From contig NZ_JASBVP010000005.1 in NCBI RefSeq assembly GCF_029961025.1, forward strand, positions 186,001 to 250,000: 64,000 bases of DNA, in the 5' to 3' direction. Made by a program: the position numbers and the translations under genes. Within the stretch, counting starts at the first letter, position 1. The number at the start of each line of letters is the position of its first letter. The stretch is from Mycobacterium sp. GTDB taxonomy: Bacteria > Actinomycetota > Actinomycetes > Mycobacteriales > Mycobacteriaceae. Under the pieces are notes generated by a model, which was not told where the DNA came from, searched no databases, and saw only the letters and a list, made by a program, of their open reading frames with translations. This document shows positions 16,895-25,398 of this stretch, one piece after another.

Positions 16895-19276
16895 CTGCTG
16901 GCGGCACTTGCTCGCGTTGCCATCGCCGCCCCGCGGCGCATCGTCGCGATGGGCGTCCTGGTGCTGGTGGGCGCCACGATCTTCGGCATCCCGGTCGGGG
17001 GGAGCCTGGCCTCGGGCGGTTTTCAGGATCCGGGGTCGGAATCCGCCAAGGCCATCAAGTTGATGATGGATAAGTTCGGGCAGAGCGATCAGCAGATGGT
17101 GATCGTGGTGACCGCACCCGCCGGCGTCCGCAGCGACCGGGCCCGCCGGGCCGCGACCGATATCGTCAAGGGTCTGACGCGATCCCCGCGGGTATTCACT
17201 GTGTCCTCGGCATGGACCTCGCCCCCGCAGATCGCCGCCGACCTGGTGAGCAGGGATGGCAAGTCCGGCTTGATCGTGGCCAACCTCAAGGGGGGCGAAA
17301 ACAACGCGCAGAAATATGCCAAGACGCTGGCCGGCGAGGTCGAACACCACCGGGACGGTGTCAGCGTCCGTGTCGGCGGGGCCGCGATGGTGTATGCCCA
17401 GATCAATCAGCAAAACGAGCGCGACCTGCTGGCGATGGAGGCGCTGGCGATCCCGCTGAGCTTCCTGGTGTTGGTGTGGGTATTCGGGGGGTTGCTGGCG
17501 GCGGCGTTGCCCATCGCCTTGGGTGGGCTGGCCAGTGCCGGCTCAATGGCGGTGTTGCGGCTGATCACCTTCAGCACCACGGTGTCGATCTTTGCGCTCA
17601 ACCTGAGCACCGCGATGGGGCTGGCCCTGGCCATCGACTACACGCTGCTGATCATCAGCCGCTTTCGCGACGAGGTGGCCGGCGGCGCCGACCGGGACCG
17701 GGCGCTGATCCGCAGCATGACCACCGCCGGGCGCACGGTGCTCTTCTCGGCGACCACCGTCGCCTTGTCCATGGCGGTGATGGTGCTGTTCCCGATGTAC
17801 TTCTTGAAGTCGTTCGCCTACGCCGGGGTGGCCACCGTGGCATTTGTCGCCGTCGCGGCCGTCACGGTGACTCCGGCGGCGATCGTGCTGCTCGGCCCGC
17901 GGCTGGACGCGCTGGACGTGCGCCGGCTCGCCCGCCGGGTGCTGCGCCGCCCGGATCCGGTGCCCAAACCGGTCGATCGGCTGTTCTGGTACCAGTCGGC
18001 CAAGGCCGTCGTCCGGGCCGCGGCGCCGATCGGTTTGGCCGCGGTCACGGGACTGGTGCTGCTCGGGGTGCCGTTCCTCGGGGTGCGCTGGGGGATGCCG
18101 GACGACCGGGTGCTGCCGCCCTGGGCGTCGGCTCGTCAGGTCGGTGACCAGGTGCGCGCCGATTTTCCCGACGATTCGGCGACGGCGGTGCCCGTCATCA
18201 TTCCCGACGCGCGCGGCCTGCGCCCGGCCGATCTTGACCGCTACGCGGCCGACCTGTCGCGGGTGCCCGACGTGTCGGCGGTCAGCGCCCCGACCGGGAC
18301 GTTCGTCGGCGGCAACGAGGTCGGGCCGCCGTCCGGGGCCACCGGGCTGGCCGGCGCCAGCGCATTCCTGACCGTCGCCAGCACCGCGCCGCTGTTCTCC
18401 CGGGCCTCCGAAGTCCAGCTCGACCGCTTGCACGACGTGCCCGGGCCCGCCGGCCGGGCGGTGCAGATGGCGGGGCTGGCGCAGATCAACCGCGACAGCG
18501 TCGATGCCGTCCTGCGACGGTTACCGGTGGTGCTGGGGCTGATCGCCACCATCAGCGGGGTGCTGCTGTTCCTGCTCACCGGCAGTGTCGTGCTGCCGGT
18601 CAAGGCGCTGGCGCTGACCGTGCTGTCGCTGTCGGCGGCCTTCGGCGCGCTGGTGTGGATCTTCCAGGACGGTCACCTCGGCGCGTTGGGGACGACGCCC
18701 AGCGGGACGCTGGTGGCCAACATGCCGGTGCTGGTGTTTTGCATCGCGTTCGGGTTGTCGATGGATTACGAGGTGTTCCTGATCGCGCGGATCCGCGAGT
18801 ACTGGCTGGCGTCCCCGCGGACTCGCCAAGCCGGCGACGAGAGCGTGGCGCTGGGGGTGGCGCGCACCGGACGGGTGATCACCGCTGCCGCGCTGGTGAT
18901 GTCGATCTCGTTCGCAGCGTTGATCGCTGCCCGGGTGTCATTCATGCGGATGTTCGGCCTCGGTTTGACACTGGCCGTGCTGGTGGACGCCACCCTGGTG
19001 CGGATGGTTCTGGTCCCCGCGTTCATGCACGTGTTGGGCCGGTGGAGCTGGTGGGCGCCCCAGCCGCTGGCACGGGTTCACCGGCGGCTGGGGATCGATG
19101 AGGAACCGGGGGTTCGGCCCGGCTCCGTCGGCGCGGCGTCGGGCCGCCACCGGCGGCGGGTACCACCGTGGCCGGCTCAGCTGGCAGCTCCCGGCGCGCT
19201 ACGATGCAGACGGATCACCCGCAGCCGCCGGAAGACCGGTTCGCAGCAACGACAGCCGAAGGGGTCGCGTGCGTGA
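16895..19276 (+). CDS. mmpL13: MmpL13-type RND lipid transporter, single intact gene
   Basis: About 793 residues. MmpL proteins are inner-membrane proton-driven exporters of cell-envelope lipids. Two copies of the MmpL repeat are seen, each a large periplasmic loop followed by a bundle of membrane helices; proton-relay segments ALAIDYTLLIISRFRDE and FGLSMDYEVFLIARIREY (Asp-Tyr pairs) are intact. The first clear ATG is 16949, but conserved sequence (LLAALARVAIAAPRRIVA) continues upstream to CTG 16895, which follows GAAGGGA at 16881-16887. No ATG, GTG or TTG is in frame between the upstream stop 16826-16828 and 16949, so a CTG start is likely. M. tuberculosis has this gene split as mmpL13a/mmpL13b. 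The 3' end overlaps the next gene by 4 bp. Confidence 0.9.
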   Translation: MLAALARVAIAAPRRIVAMGVLVLVGATIFGIPVGGSLASGGFQDPGSESAKAIKLMMDKFGQSDQQMVIVVTAPAGVRSDRARRAATDIVKGLTRSPRVFTVSSAWTSPPQIAADLVSRDGKSGLIVANLKGGENNAQKYAKTLAGEVEHHRDGVSVRVGGAAMVYAQINQQNERDLLAMEALAIPLSFLVLVWVFGGLLAAALPIALGGLASAGSMAVLRLITFSTTVSIFALNLSTAMGLALAIDYTLLIISRFRDEVAGGADRDRALIRSMTTAGRTVLFSATTVALSMAVMVLFPMYFLKSFAYAGVATVAFVAVAAVTVTPAAIVLLGPRLDALDVRRLARRVLRRPDPVPKPVDRLFWYQSAKAVVRAAAPIGLAAVTGLVLLGVPFLGVRWGMPDDRVLPPWASARQVGDQVRADFPDDSATAVPVIIPDARGLRPADLDRYAADLSRVPDVSAVSAPTGTFVGGNEVGPPSGATGLAGASAFLTVASTAPLFSRASEVQLDRLHDVPGPAGRAVQMAGLAQINRDSVDAVLRRLPVVLGLIATISGVLLFLLTGSVVLPVKALALTVLSLSAAFGALVWIFQDGHLGALGTTPSGTLVANMPVLVFCIAFGLSMDYEVFLIARIREYWLASPRTRQAGDESVALGVARTGRVITAAALVMSISFAALIAARVSFMRMFGLGLTLAVLVDATLVRMVLVPAFMHVLGRWSWWAPQPLARVHRRLGIDEEPGVRPGSVGAASGRHRRRVPPWPAQLAAPGALRCRRITRSRRKTGSQQRQPKGSRA

Positions 19277-19923
19277 CAGCTGTTAGCGGAGCAACGGGTA
19301 ACTTCCCGTTCTTCGCCAGGATTTGGCCCGTGATCGCAGCGCACGAAACCGAGGAGGTGCGGGCGCTGCGCCGGGAGAACCTGGCCGGCCTGTCCGGCCG
19401 AGTCCTTGAGGTCGGCGCGGGTGTCGGCACGAACTTCGCTTTTTACCCCGACTCCGTGCAGCAGGTGGTCGCCATCGAGCCCGAACCCCGGTTGGCCGAC
19501 CGGGCTCGTGACGCGGCGGCCGAGGCTCGTATTCCGGTTCACGTGATTGAGGGGACGGTGGAGGAGTTCACCGCCGCCGAGCCGTTCGACGCGGTGGTCT
19601 GCTCGCTGGTGCTGTGTTCGATCGCCGACCCCGATGCGGTGCTGCGGCAATTGTTTTCGCAGCTTCGGCCGGGCGGGGAGCTGCGCTATTTCGAGCATGT
19701 GGCCAGCGACGGAGTGCGGGGCCGGTTGCAGCGTTTCGCTGATGCGACGTTCTGGCCGAAGCTGCTGGGCAACTGTCACACCCATCGCGACACCGAGTGG
19801 TCGATTCGCGCAGCCGGATTCGAAATCGGCGACGCGCAGCGGGAGCGCGTCTTTCCGGCATGGGTGCCGCTGCCGGTGTCGGAGTTCGCGCTGGGCCGGG
19901 CACGCAGGCCGGCCGCGCGCTAG
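19273..19923 (+). CDS. class I SAM-dependent methyltransferase (Rv1147-like)
   Basis: 216 residues from GTG 19273. The SAM-binding motif I is [16 protein letters not shown], motif II includes [14 protein letters not shown] and motif [15 protein letters not shown], typical of methyltransferase-11 family members, including phospholipid-type methyltransferases. The start at 19273 is supported by GAAGGGG about 8 nt upstream and a GTGA overlap with the mmpL13 stop; an in-frame ATG at 19204 would add a non-conserved tail. The coupling with mmpL13 suggests modification of an envelope lipid, but the substrate is unknown. It is convergent with the sirtuin gene, overlapping by 4 bp. Confidence 0.87.
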   Translation: MTAVSGATGNFPFFARIWPVIAAHETEEVRALRRENLAGLSGRVLEVGAGVGTNFAFYPDSVQQVVAIEPEPRLADRARDAAAEARIPVHVIEGTVEEFTAAEPFDAVVCSLVLCSIADPDAVLRQLFSQLRPGGELRYFEHVASDGVRGRLQRFADATFWPKLLGNCHTHRDTEWSIRAAGFEIGDAQRERVFPAWVPLPVSEFALGRARRPAAR

Positions 19924-20633
19924 CCGAGCAGCGCGGGCAGCCGCTGGAGCAACCCCGGCAGCGCCCGGCTCGCGGTCTCACGGATGGTGATCGTGGCGCT
20001 CGCAGACAGTGGGGTGGACTCCGGATTGACCTCGATGACGCGCGCACCGCGCGAAAGCGCCAATTCGGGCAGGCCGGCCGCCGGGTAGACGATCGCGGAC
20101 GTTCCCACCACGATCATCACGTCGGCCGCCTCGGTCGCTTCCACCGCGCGCTGCCACGGCTCCTCGGGCAGCGGCTCGCCGAACCACACGATGTCCGGCC
20201 GGATCAAGCCGCCACAGCGACAGCTCGGCGGCTCGACCTCCACCGCCGGTTCAGCCATCTCGGGCAGCGCCTCGGTGTATGGCGAATCACAACGTGCACA
20301 ACGGAATTCAAAAATACTACCGTGCAGGTGGTGCACCGGATTGCTGCCGGCGCGCTCGTGGAGGTCATCGACGTTCTGAGTGATGACGCTGACGTCGGCA
20401 TGGTCTTGCCAGGCGGCGATAGCGCGGTGTCCCGCGTTGGGTTGGACCTGGGTCGCCAGATGGTGCCGCCACAGATACCATCCCCAAACCCGTTGGGGGT
20501 GCTTGAGCCAGCCGTCGACGCTGGCCAGCTCGTATGGGTCGAAGCGGGCCCACAGCCCATCCTTGTCGTCGCGGAAGGTCGGTACACCGCTCTCCGCGGA
20601 AATCCCCGCACCCGACAGCACCGCCACTCGCAT
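19920..20633 (-). CDS. Sir2-family NAD-dependent protein deacylase
   Basis: 237 residues, class III sirtuin, matching Rv1151c. [15 protein letters not shown] binds [15 protein letters not shown] and the catalytic His104 in HHLHGS follow, and a zinc site is formed by Cys112, Cys115, Cys138 and Cys140. Tyr53 and Arg56 form the Y-x-x-R motif that in SIRT5 and bacterial CobB-type enzymes recognises succinyl-lysine, so both deacetylase and desuccinylase activity are expected. It probably regulates acyl-CoA synthetases and other metabolic enzymes. ATG at 20633 has a TAAGTT hexamer 6 nt upstream, so the message is probably leaderless. It is divergent from the GntR gene. Confidence 0.93.
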   Translation of the reverse strand: MRVAVLSGAGISAESGVPTFRDDKDGLWARFDPYELASVDGWLKHPQRVWGWYLWRHHLATQVQPNAGHRAIAAWQDHADVSVITQNVDDLHERAGSNPVHHLHGSIFEFRCARCDSPYTEALPEMAEPAVEVEPPSCRCGGLIRPDIVWFGEPLPEEPWQRAVEATEAADVMIVVGTSAIVYPAAGLPELALSRGARVIEVNPESTPLSASATITIRETASRALPGLLQRLPALLG

Positions 20634-20639
20634 GCCACC

Positions 20640-20645
20640 AACTTA
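20640..20645 (-). promoter_or_regulatory. -10 hexamer, leaderless start of the sirtuin gene
   Basis: TAAGTT on the minus strand, 6 nt before the ATG at 20633. Confidence 0.4.
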
Positions 20646-20678
20646 GCGGTTGCGCGAGATACTGGGCGGGCGGACTGG

Positions 20679-21047
20679 GTCGAGTGGCTACGCGTCGACG
20701 GGCACGCGGGTACGCCGCTGTTCGACCAGCTCAGAACCCGGATCATCGACGGGATCCGCGCCGGCAGGTTCCCACCCGGTACCCGGCTGCCCACCGTGCG
20801 TGAACTGGCCGGTCGCCTCGGGTTGGCGGTCAACACCGTAGCCCGTGCCTACCGCGAGCTGGAGGTCGCCGGTATCGTCGAAACCCGCGGCCGTTTCGGC
20901 ACTTTCGTTGCGCGCACCGACCCGGCCGACGCTGCGATGGCCGCCGCGGCCCGCGCCTACCGCGACACGGCGCGCGCACTGGGACTCGGTAAGGCCGCGG
21001 CGCTGCGCTACCTCGAGGAGGCGTTCGAGGAGGCGTTCGACCACTGA
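20679..21047 (+). CDS. GntR family transcriptional regulator, short YtrA-like form
   Basis: About 120 residues. The winged-helix DNA-binding domain is complete: [20 protein letters not shown], then [41 protein letters not shown] short helical tail follows ([19 protein letters not shown]) with no ligand-binding domain, as in YtrA-type GntR proteins and Rv1152. Oddly, no ATG, GTG or TTG is in frame between the neighbouring sirtuin start and the HTH. GTC 20679 is placed where a start would be expected; a GTG-to-GTC change would explain it. The true start is therefore unknown, and the gene may be silent. Confidence 0.7.
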   Translation, partial: VEWLRVDGHAGTPLFDQLRTRIIDGIRAGRFPPGTRLPTVRELAGRLGLAVNTVARAYRELEVAGIVETRGRFGTFVARTDPADAAMAAAARAYRDTARALGLGKAAALRYLEEAFEEAFDH

Positions 21048-21141
21048 GCACCGCTGCTTAGCCGGGCTGTCCCGGCGCGGACGTCGGGCAGCCGTTGCGG
21101 AAACCCAGGTGAATGCGGGGCTTTCGCCCGTTGTCCCGCCG

Positions 21142-21535
21142 TCACCGCAATACCTTGGCCAACGTGCGCAGGTTGCGGGTGGTGGTCGAGGACTTGTAGC
21201 GCTGCTTGCCCATCGTCTTGCCGACGGCGCTGTCCAGGGTGCCGCCCTTGGGCACCTGCCAGTAGATGACGCCGTCACCGCTGCCGATCTTCTCGTCGGG
21301 CCCGGCTCGGGCAGCCAACGCGGCGAGCTCGTCGTGCACGGCGGCCTCGGCCTTTGCTCGCACCGCGGCGGCGGACACATCCGACTCGAGAACCACGTTG
21401 CCGCTGGCGAGGATGGTGCGTACTTCGGCGAATCCGGCGTCGGCCAGCGCCGTCGACACCTCGGCCATCTTGAGGTTGACACCGCCCACATTGACGCCCC
21501 GCAAAAACGCCGCATACCGGTTCACCGGTCGAACT
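21142..21535 (-). CDS. DUF1697 family protein with an internal deletion
   Basis: About 130 residues from GTG 21535. The N-terminus NRYAAFLRGVNVGGVNLKMAEV and the C-terminal block GVIYWQVPKGG...SAVGKTMGKQRYKSSTTTRNLRTL are standard DUF1697. Family members are about 175-180 residues; here EAAVHDELAALAARAGPDEK joins the first half to the second and the stretch between is missing, so roughly 45-50 residues have been lost in frame. Function of the family is unknown. The reading frame is open, but the protein is probably non-functional. Its 5' end abuts the remains of an omt-like gene. Confidence 0.7.
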
Positions 21536-21956
21536 CCAGCAGTGTGGTGCCCTGAAGCGTTCGCCGGCCGGCCCAACGCGGTATCGAATCGAACATCATC
21601 GCACCGCCGGGAAACCGGGCGGCACAGTCAGCGGGCAGACAGCGCACGTCGGCGTTCTAGCCGCCGGAAACTGGTCTGCAAGCCCCGGCCGGGGCTACCA
21701 CCGAGGCCTTGGGGTGTGTCCCCAAGCGGTCGGCGGTGGCGACGCCGTGCGCCAGGGCCCGTCGCGGATGGAACCGGCGGGGTTTGCCGAACGTCGCACG
21801 GTCGTAGTCGACCGCCCCAACAAGCCCGAAAAGCTGCACCGCCCATGGATCATCGACGACACCATAGGGACGCTTGGCTTCGGCGGCGCGAGCGCGCCGT
21901 GTCCGCAGTGTAGTAGCCGAGACCCCGGCCAAGCAGTTGTCGTCGACCGTCGTCAC
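21536..21956 (-). pseudogene. remnant of a SAM-dependent O-methyltransferase (TIGR00027/Omt-like, Rv1153c position)
   Basis: GTG 21956 starts a good N-terminus: GVSATTLRTRRARAAEAKRP, then DDPWAVQLFG and DYDRATFGKPRRFHPRRALA, the pattern of this methyltransferase family. After about 90 residues a frameshift moves the frame to GLQTSFRRLE, followed by a stop. A third segment, CAARFPGGAMMFDSIPRW then RRTLQG, belongs to the C-terminal third of the same family and runs to the DUF1697 start. The central SAM-binding part is missing. The leaderless -10 TACCAT is still in place 6 nt upstream of the GTG. Confidence 0.65.
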
Positions 21957-21962
21957 AGCGCG

Positions 21963-21968
21963 ATGGTA
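21963..21968 (-). promoter_or_regulatory. -10 hexamer retained before the omt remnant
   Basis: TACCAT on the minus strand, 6 nt before GTG 21956. Confidence 0.35.
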
Positions 21969-22009
21969 GCGCCGAGCCCGAATCGCGGCCCGCCGCGGGC
22001 GCCGCGACG

Positions 22010-22465
<456 letters not shown>

Positions 22466-22535
22466 CCGGGGATCCGCCGGACCGGGGCCGCGGCGCACGC
22501 GCCGCCGCGCACGCGCCGCACCCGCGCCGCCGCGC

Positions 22536-22541
22536 TACGCT
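22536..22541 (+). promoter_or_regulatory. -10 hexamer, leaderless start of the DUF5302 gene
   Basis: TACGCT lies 6 nt before ATG 22548. Confidence 0.4.
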
Positions 22542-22547
22542 GCGGTT

Positions 22548-22736
22548 ATGGCTGCATCGAACTCCTCGCCGGAGTCAACGTCGGAGGACGAAACCAAACG
22601 CAGATTCCGGGAGGCCCTGGACCGCAAGAAAGCGCAGGCATCGGGCGGATCGGCTCACAAAGACGGCGGGGGCAGACAGCCTCGGGCGCACGGGCCCGTC
22701 GAGCACCGCCGGGAATTTCGCCGCAAAAGCGGTTGA
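22548..22736 (+). CDS. DUF5302-like small hydrophilic protein
   Basis: 62 residues, highly charged and apparently disordered: DETKRRFREALDRKKAQ, then SAHKDGGGRQPRAHGPV and a basic end EHRREFRRKSG. This matches the pattern of the actinobacterial DUF5302 family as I remember it (Rv1155A position). Function unknown; the FRRK ending and lack of signal suggest a cytoplasmic nucleic-acid- or protein-associated role, but that is a guess. It lies between the Rv1155 and Rv1156 homologues. Confidence 0.75.
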   Translation: MAASNSSPESTSEDETKRRFREALDRKKAQASGGSAHKDGGGRQPRAHGPVEHRREFRRKSG

Positions 22737-22750
22737 CCCGGCGAGGCGGT

Positions 22751-22799
22751 TCCGCGATAGCGCGCGGTTCCGCGGTGCACTATCGCGCACTATCGCGGA
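22751..22799. repeat. inverted repeat with 10-bp arms
   Basis: TCCGCGATAG at 22751-22760 and its perfect complement CTATCGCGGA at 22790-22799, with a 29-nt loop that also contains a second CTATCGCG. It sits between DUF5302 and the HhH-GPD gene, so it may be a terminator or operator. Confidence 0.5.
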
Positions 22800-22868
22800 C
22801 TGCGGCAAGCGATGCCGTTCGTGCATGCGGATGCGCTTCACTTGGCGTGGCCGCTTTACACTGGGCGG

Positions 22869-23447
22869 GTGGCGAAACTGCGGCTGGCCCAAGACCCGGA
22901 CGCCGACGCGCTGCTGGATTCCAACCCGTTCGCGTTGGTTGTCGGCATGCTGCTCGACCAGCAGGTGCCGATGGAAACCGCCTTCGCCGGGCCGAAGAAG
23001 ATCGCCGAGCGGATGGGCGGCTTCGATGCCCGCGAGATCGCCGACTACGACCCGGAAAAGTTCGCCGCACTATGCTCGGAAAGCCCTGCCATTCACCGCT
23101 TTCCAGGGTCGATGGCCAAGCGGATCCAAAGTCTGGCGCAGCTCATTGTCGACCGTTACGACGGAGACGCGGGCGCGCTGTGGACGGCCGGTGACCCCGA
23201 CGGTCACGAGGTGCTGCGCCGGCTCAAGGAGTTACCCGGGTTCGGGGAGCAAAAGGCGCGGATCTTCCTGGCGTTGCTGGGCAAGCAGTGCGGTATTCGG
23301 CCCGCCGGCTGGCGGGAGGCGGCCGGGGAATACGGCGCCCCCGGCACGCAGCTGTCGGTCGCCGACGTCGTCGACGCGCATTCGCTGGAGCGGGTGCGCT
23401 CCAACAAGAAACGAATGAAGGCGGCCCGCCACGCCCAGGAACGGTGA
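22869..23447 (+). CDS. HhH-GPD base-excision DNA glycosylase-like protein (Rv1156-like)
   Basis: 192 residues from GTG 22869. NPFALVVGMLLDQQVPMETAFAG begins the helical bundle, and LKELPGFGEQKARIFLALLG is the helix-hairpin-helix (LPGFG) followed by the K of the glycosylase family. The usual catalytic Asp of HhH-GPD enzymes is not where expected (after the HhH the sequence reads KQCGIRPAGWREAAG, lacking the typical VDT/HD); so repair activity is uncertain. The open frame continues upstream to 22812 but the conserved sequence starts at AKLRLAQDPDADALL, as in Rv1156. It is convergent with the Ala/Pro-rich gene. Confidence 0.85.
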   Translation: MAKLRLAQDPDADALLDSNPFALVVGMLLDQQVPMETAFAGPKKIAERMGGFDAREIADYDPEKFAALCSESPAIHRFPGSMAKRIQSLAQLIVDRYDGDAGALWTAGDPDGHEVLRRLKELPGFGEQKARIFLALLGKQCGIRPAGWREAAGEYGAPGTQLSVADVVDAHSLERVRSNKKRMKAARHAQER

Positions 23448-23518
23448 CGACACAACGACGATCGGGCCGCCCCCCAGGCGTTAAGGCAACGCCCGGAGGC
23501 GAGCCCCCTGGCGGGTGG

Positions 23519-24514
23519 TCAGGGCACCACCGTGGAGCCGATGGTGGGCATGAACTGACACTGCTTTTCCCGGGTGGTGACCTGTCCGAAGATCGTCGAC
23601 ATGATGCTTCCCGACCCGGTGTCGGCAATCGCGGTCAGCGTGGTCGGCCCGTCGGGGTTGATATCGGGGCGCGGTTTCAGCGCGACGGTACCGGATTTTC
23701 CGGTGGTCAGGTTCACCCAGGTGACGTTGAGCGGCAGCTTCTGCACATCCGCGGGCCCGGGCGTGCCGACCGCGGTGAACACATAGGCGGTCTGGCCCGG
23801 CCCCGGACCGGGCGCGGGAATCTTCGCCGGTCCGGCCACCGACAGCGCGGTGGCGATCGCGTTACCGCCATCCGCCAGGCAGGCGATGCCGATCGAGGGG
23901 TACATGAAGTCCTGCGTGGGTGGCGTGTCCGGTCCGAAAGCCGCCGCGGGCGCCGCGCCGGGAGCCGCACCGGCCGGCGGGACAGGCGCGGGATCGGGGG
24001 CGGCGCCGGGCGGGGCGGGGGTGGAGGCCGCCGCGGGGCCCGCGGCGTGGGCCGGGTCGATGCCCGTTGGCAGGTGCGCCCACCCGCCCGGTTCTGCCCC
24101 GGGCGCCGGCAGGTGCGCCGCGGGAGGGGTTTCGGACGTGCCGGTGGGGTTCGTCGCCGGCAGGCCCGGGTCGGTGGGCGTCGCGGCCGGACCAAAGGAG
24201 CCCTGGGCGAACTGGTTCACCGAGGAGGCAACGCTCTTGGACGCGTCGGGCGCCGCCGGATTATGGGTGAACGCCGACGCCGCGGCCATGAGCAGCTGCG
24301 ATGCTTGCTCGGGGTGGGCGGCGGCTTGCTGGATGATCGGGCTCAACTGCGTTATCGCCGGCAGGCCCGGTAACTGTTGGGCGGCAACGGGCTGGGGCGG
24401 CGCGGGGTCTGCGGCCGCCCCGGGGCACAGCGCTAGCGCGATCACTGATGCGATGGCGGCAGCGGCGAAACCGCTGCCCGGATTCCTCTTGCCCGGATTC
24501 CTCTTGCGAAGCAC
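23519..24514 (-). CDS. exported alanine/proline-rich protein (Rv1157c-like)
   Basis: 331 residues. A basic start with a duplicated KRNPG unit leads into a signal peptide (FAAAAIASVIALALCPGAAADP, likely cut after AAA or AAAD). Residues about 100-200 are a low-complexity Ala/Pro linker. The C-terminal part, from DFMYPSIGIACLADGGNAIA to the end, is ordered, with two cysteines and a beta-rich pattern (VTWVNLTTGKSGTVAL). Function unknown; it would act in the periplasm or outside. GTG start at 24514 with AGAAGG upstream. The next gene on the same strand (24560-25225) is of similar type, so the pair is probably co-expressed. Confidence 0.87.
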   Translation of the reverse strand: MLRKRNPGKRNPGSGFAAAAIASVIALALCPGAAADPAPPQPVAAQQLPGLPAITQLSPIIQQAAAHPEQASQLLMAAASAFTHNPAAPDASKSVASSVNQFAQGSFGPAATPTDPGLPATNPTGTSETPPAAHLPAPGAEPGGWAHLPTGIDPAHAAGPAAASTPAPPGAAPDPAPVPPAGAAPGAAPAAAFGPDTPPTQDFMYPSIGIACLADGGNAIATALSVAGPAKIPAPGPGPGQTAYVFTAVGTPGPADVQKLPLNVTWVNLTTGKSGTVALKPRPDINPDGPTTLTAIADTGSGSIMSTIFGQVTTREKQCQFMPTIGSTVVP

Positions 24515-24559
24515 GGTGCCTTCTCTCGATCTCGAGCGATCAGCCGGCCGGCACCCCGG

Positions 24560-25225
24560 TCAGGGCAGTGCGGAAACCGGCAGCAATAACGGGTTTGGCG
24601 TGCTGGCCGGCATCGCACCTACGGCTGGCACGCCGACCGTGCCCGGCCGGGTGGCGCCGGGTGGCGTAGGCGTCGCACCGGGCAGAAAAGCGGCCAAGTC
24701 GCCCGGGAACGACACCTGTTGCGGCAGCGGTGTTGGGAGGAAGGGCATTGCGGGCAGGTTGACTTGCGCCGACGGCAGCAACTGCGCGGGTCCGGCGGCG
24801 GGGGCGGGAACCGTTGCCCCCGGAACGGCGGTAACACCGGAAATGCCGGTGTTTGCTCCGGGAACGGGCGAGATGATGCCCGGTACCGCGGCGGCCGCAC
24901 CGGGCATGCCCGGCACCGCCGAGGCCGCACCGGGAACGGCCGAGGCCGCACCGGCGGACGGTGGCTGCGGCACTCTGATCGCGGCGCTGGCCAAAGGCGG
25001 CGGCGCCGGCGGCGCGGGCGGGGTGGCGCCCAGGGCTGTCGCCAGACTTTGCAGCATCTGCGGAGCGTTGGCCGCGGTATTGACCAGTTGCTCCCCAACG
25101 TTGGGAACCGGGGCCGGCGGTGCGGGGTCGGCGTGGGCGGCAGTCCACGGGCCGGCCACGAGCACTGCGGCCGACGACCCCGCCACGACGGCGGCGGTGC
25201 GCAATAACGTTCCGATCGGTGACAT
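24560..25225 (-). CDS. exported alanine/proline-rich protein (Rv1158c-like)
   Basis: 221 residues from ATG 25225, with GGGAGAG upstream. A signal peptide (LRTAAVVAGSSAAVLVAGPW, cut near AHA-DP) is followed by a short helical part (VGEQLVNTAANAPQMLQSLA) and a long Pro/Ala/Val-Pro-Gly region with repeated AVPG units. No catalytic motif is visible. The open frame continues 24 codons upstream without conserved sequence. It precedes the other Ala/Pro-rich gene by 45 bp and is divergent from pimE. Likely a cell-wall or secreted protein. Confidence 0.85.
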   Translation of the reverse strand: MSPIGTLLRTAAVVAGSSAAVLVAGPWTAAHADPAPPAPVPNVGEQLVNTAANAPQMLQSLATALGATPPAPPAPPPLASAAIRVPQPPSAGAASAVPGAASAVPGMPGAAAAVPGIISPVPGANTGISGVTAVPGATVPAPAAGPAQLLPSAQVNLPAMPFLPTPLPQQVSFPGDLAAFLPGATPTPPGATRPGTVGVPAVGAMPASTPNPLLLPVSALP

Positions 25226-25398
25226 GACTCTCCCTGCTTCTCGACGACAGGTCCAGGCGCGATGGTTCTCGCACTGCCAAAGTGACTCAAGTGACACGTG
25301 TGACGGTTATGTGATCGTTACCCAGACGAACGGTCGCGGTGACCGGGGCGGGCCGACGGGTACCGCGCCCCGGCGAACGCACCGGTTCTGCGCGGCCG

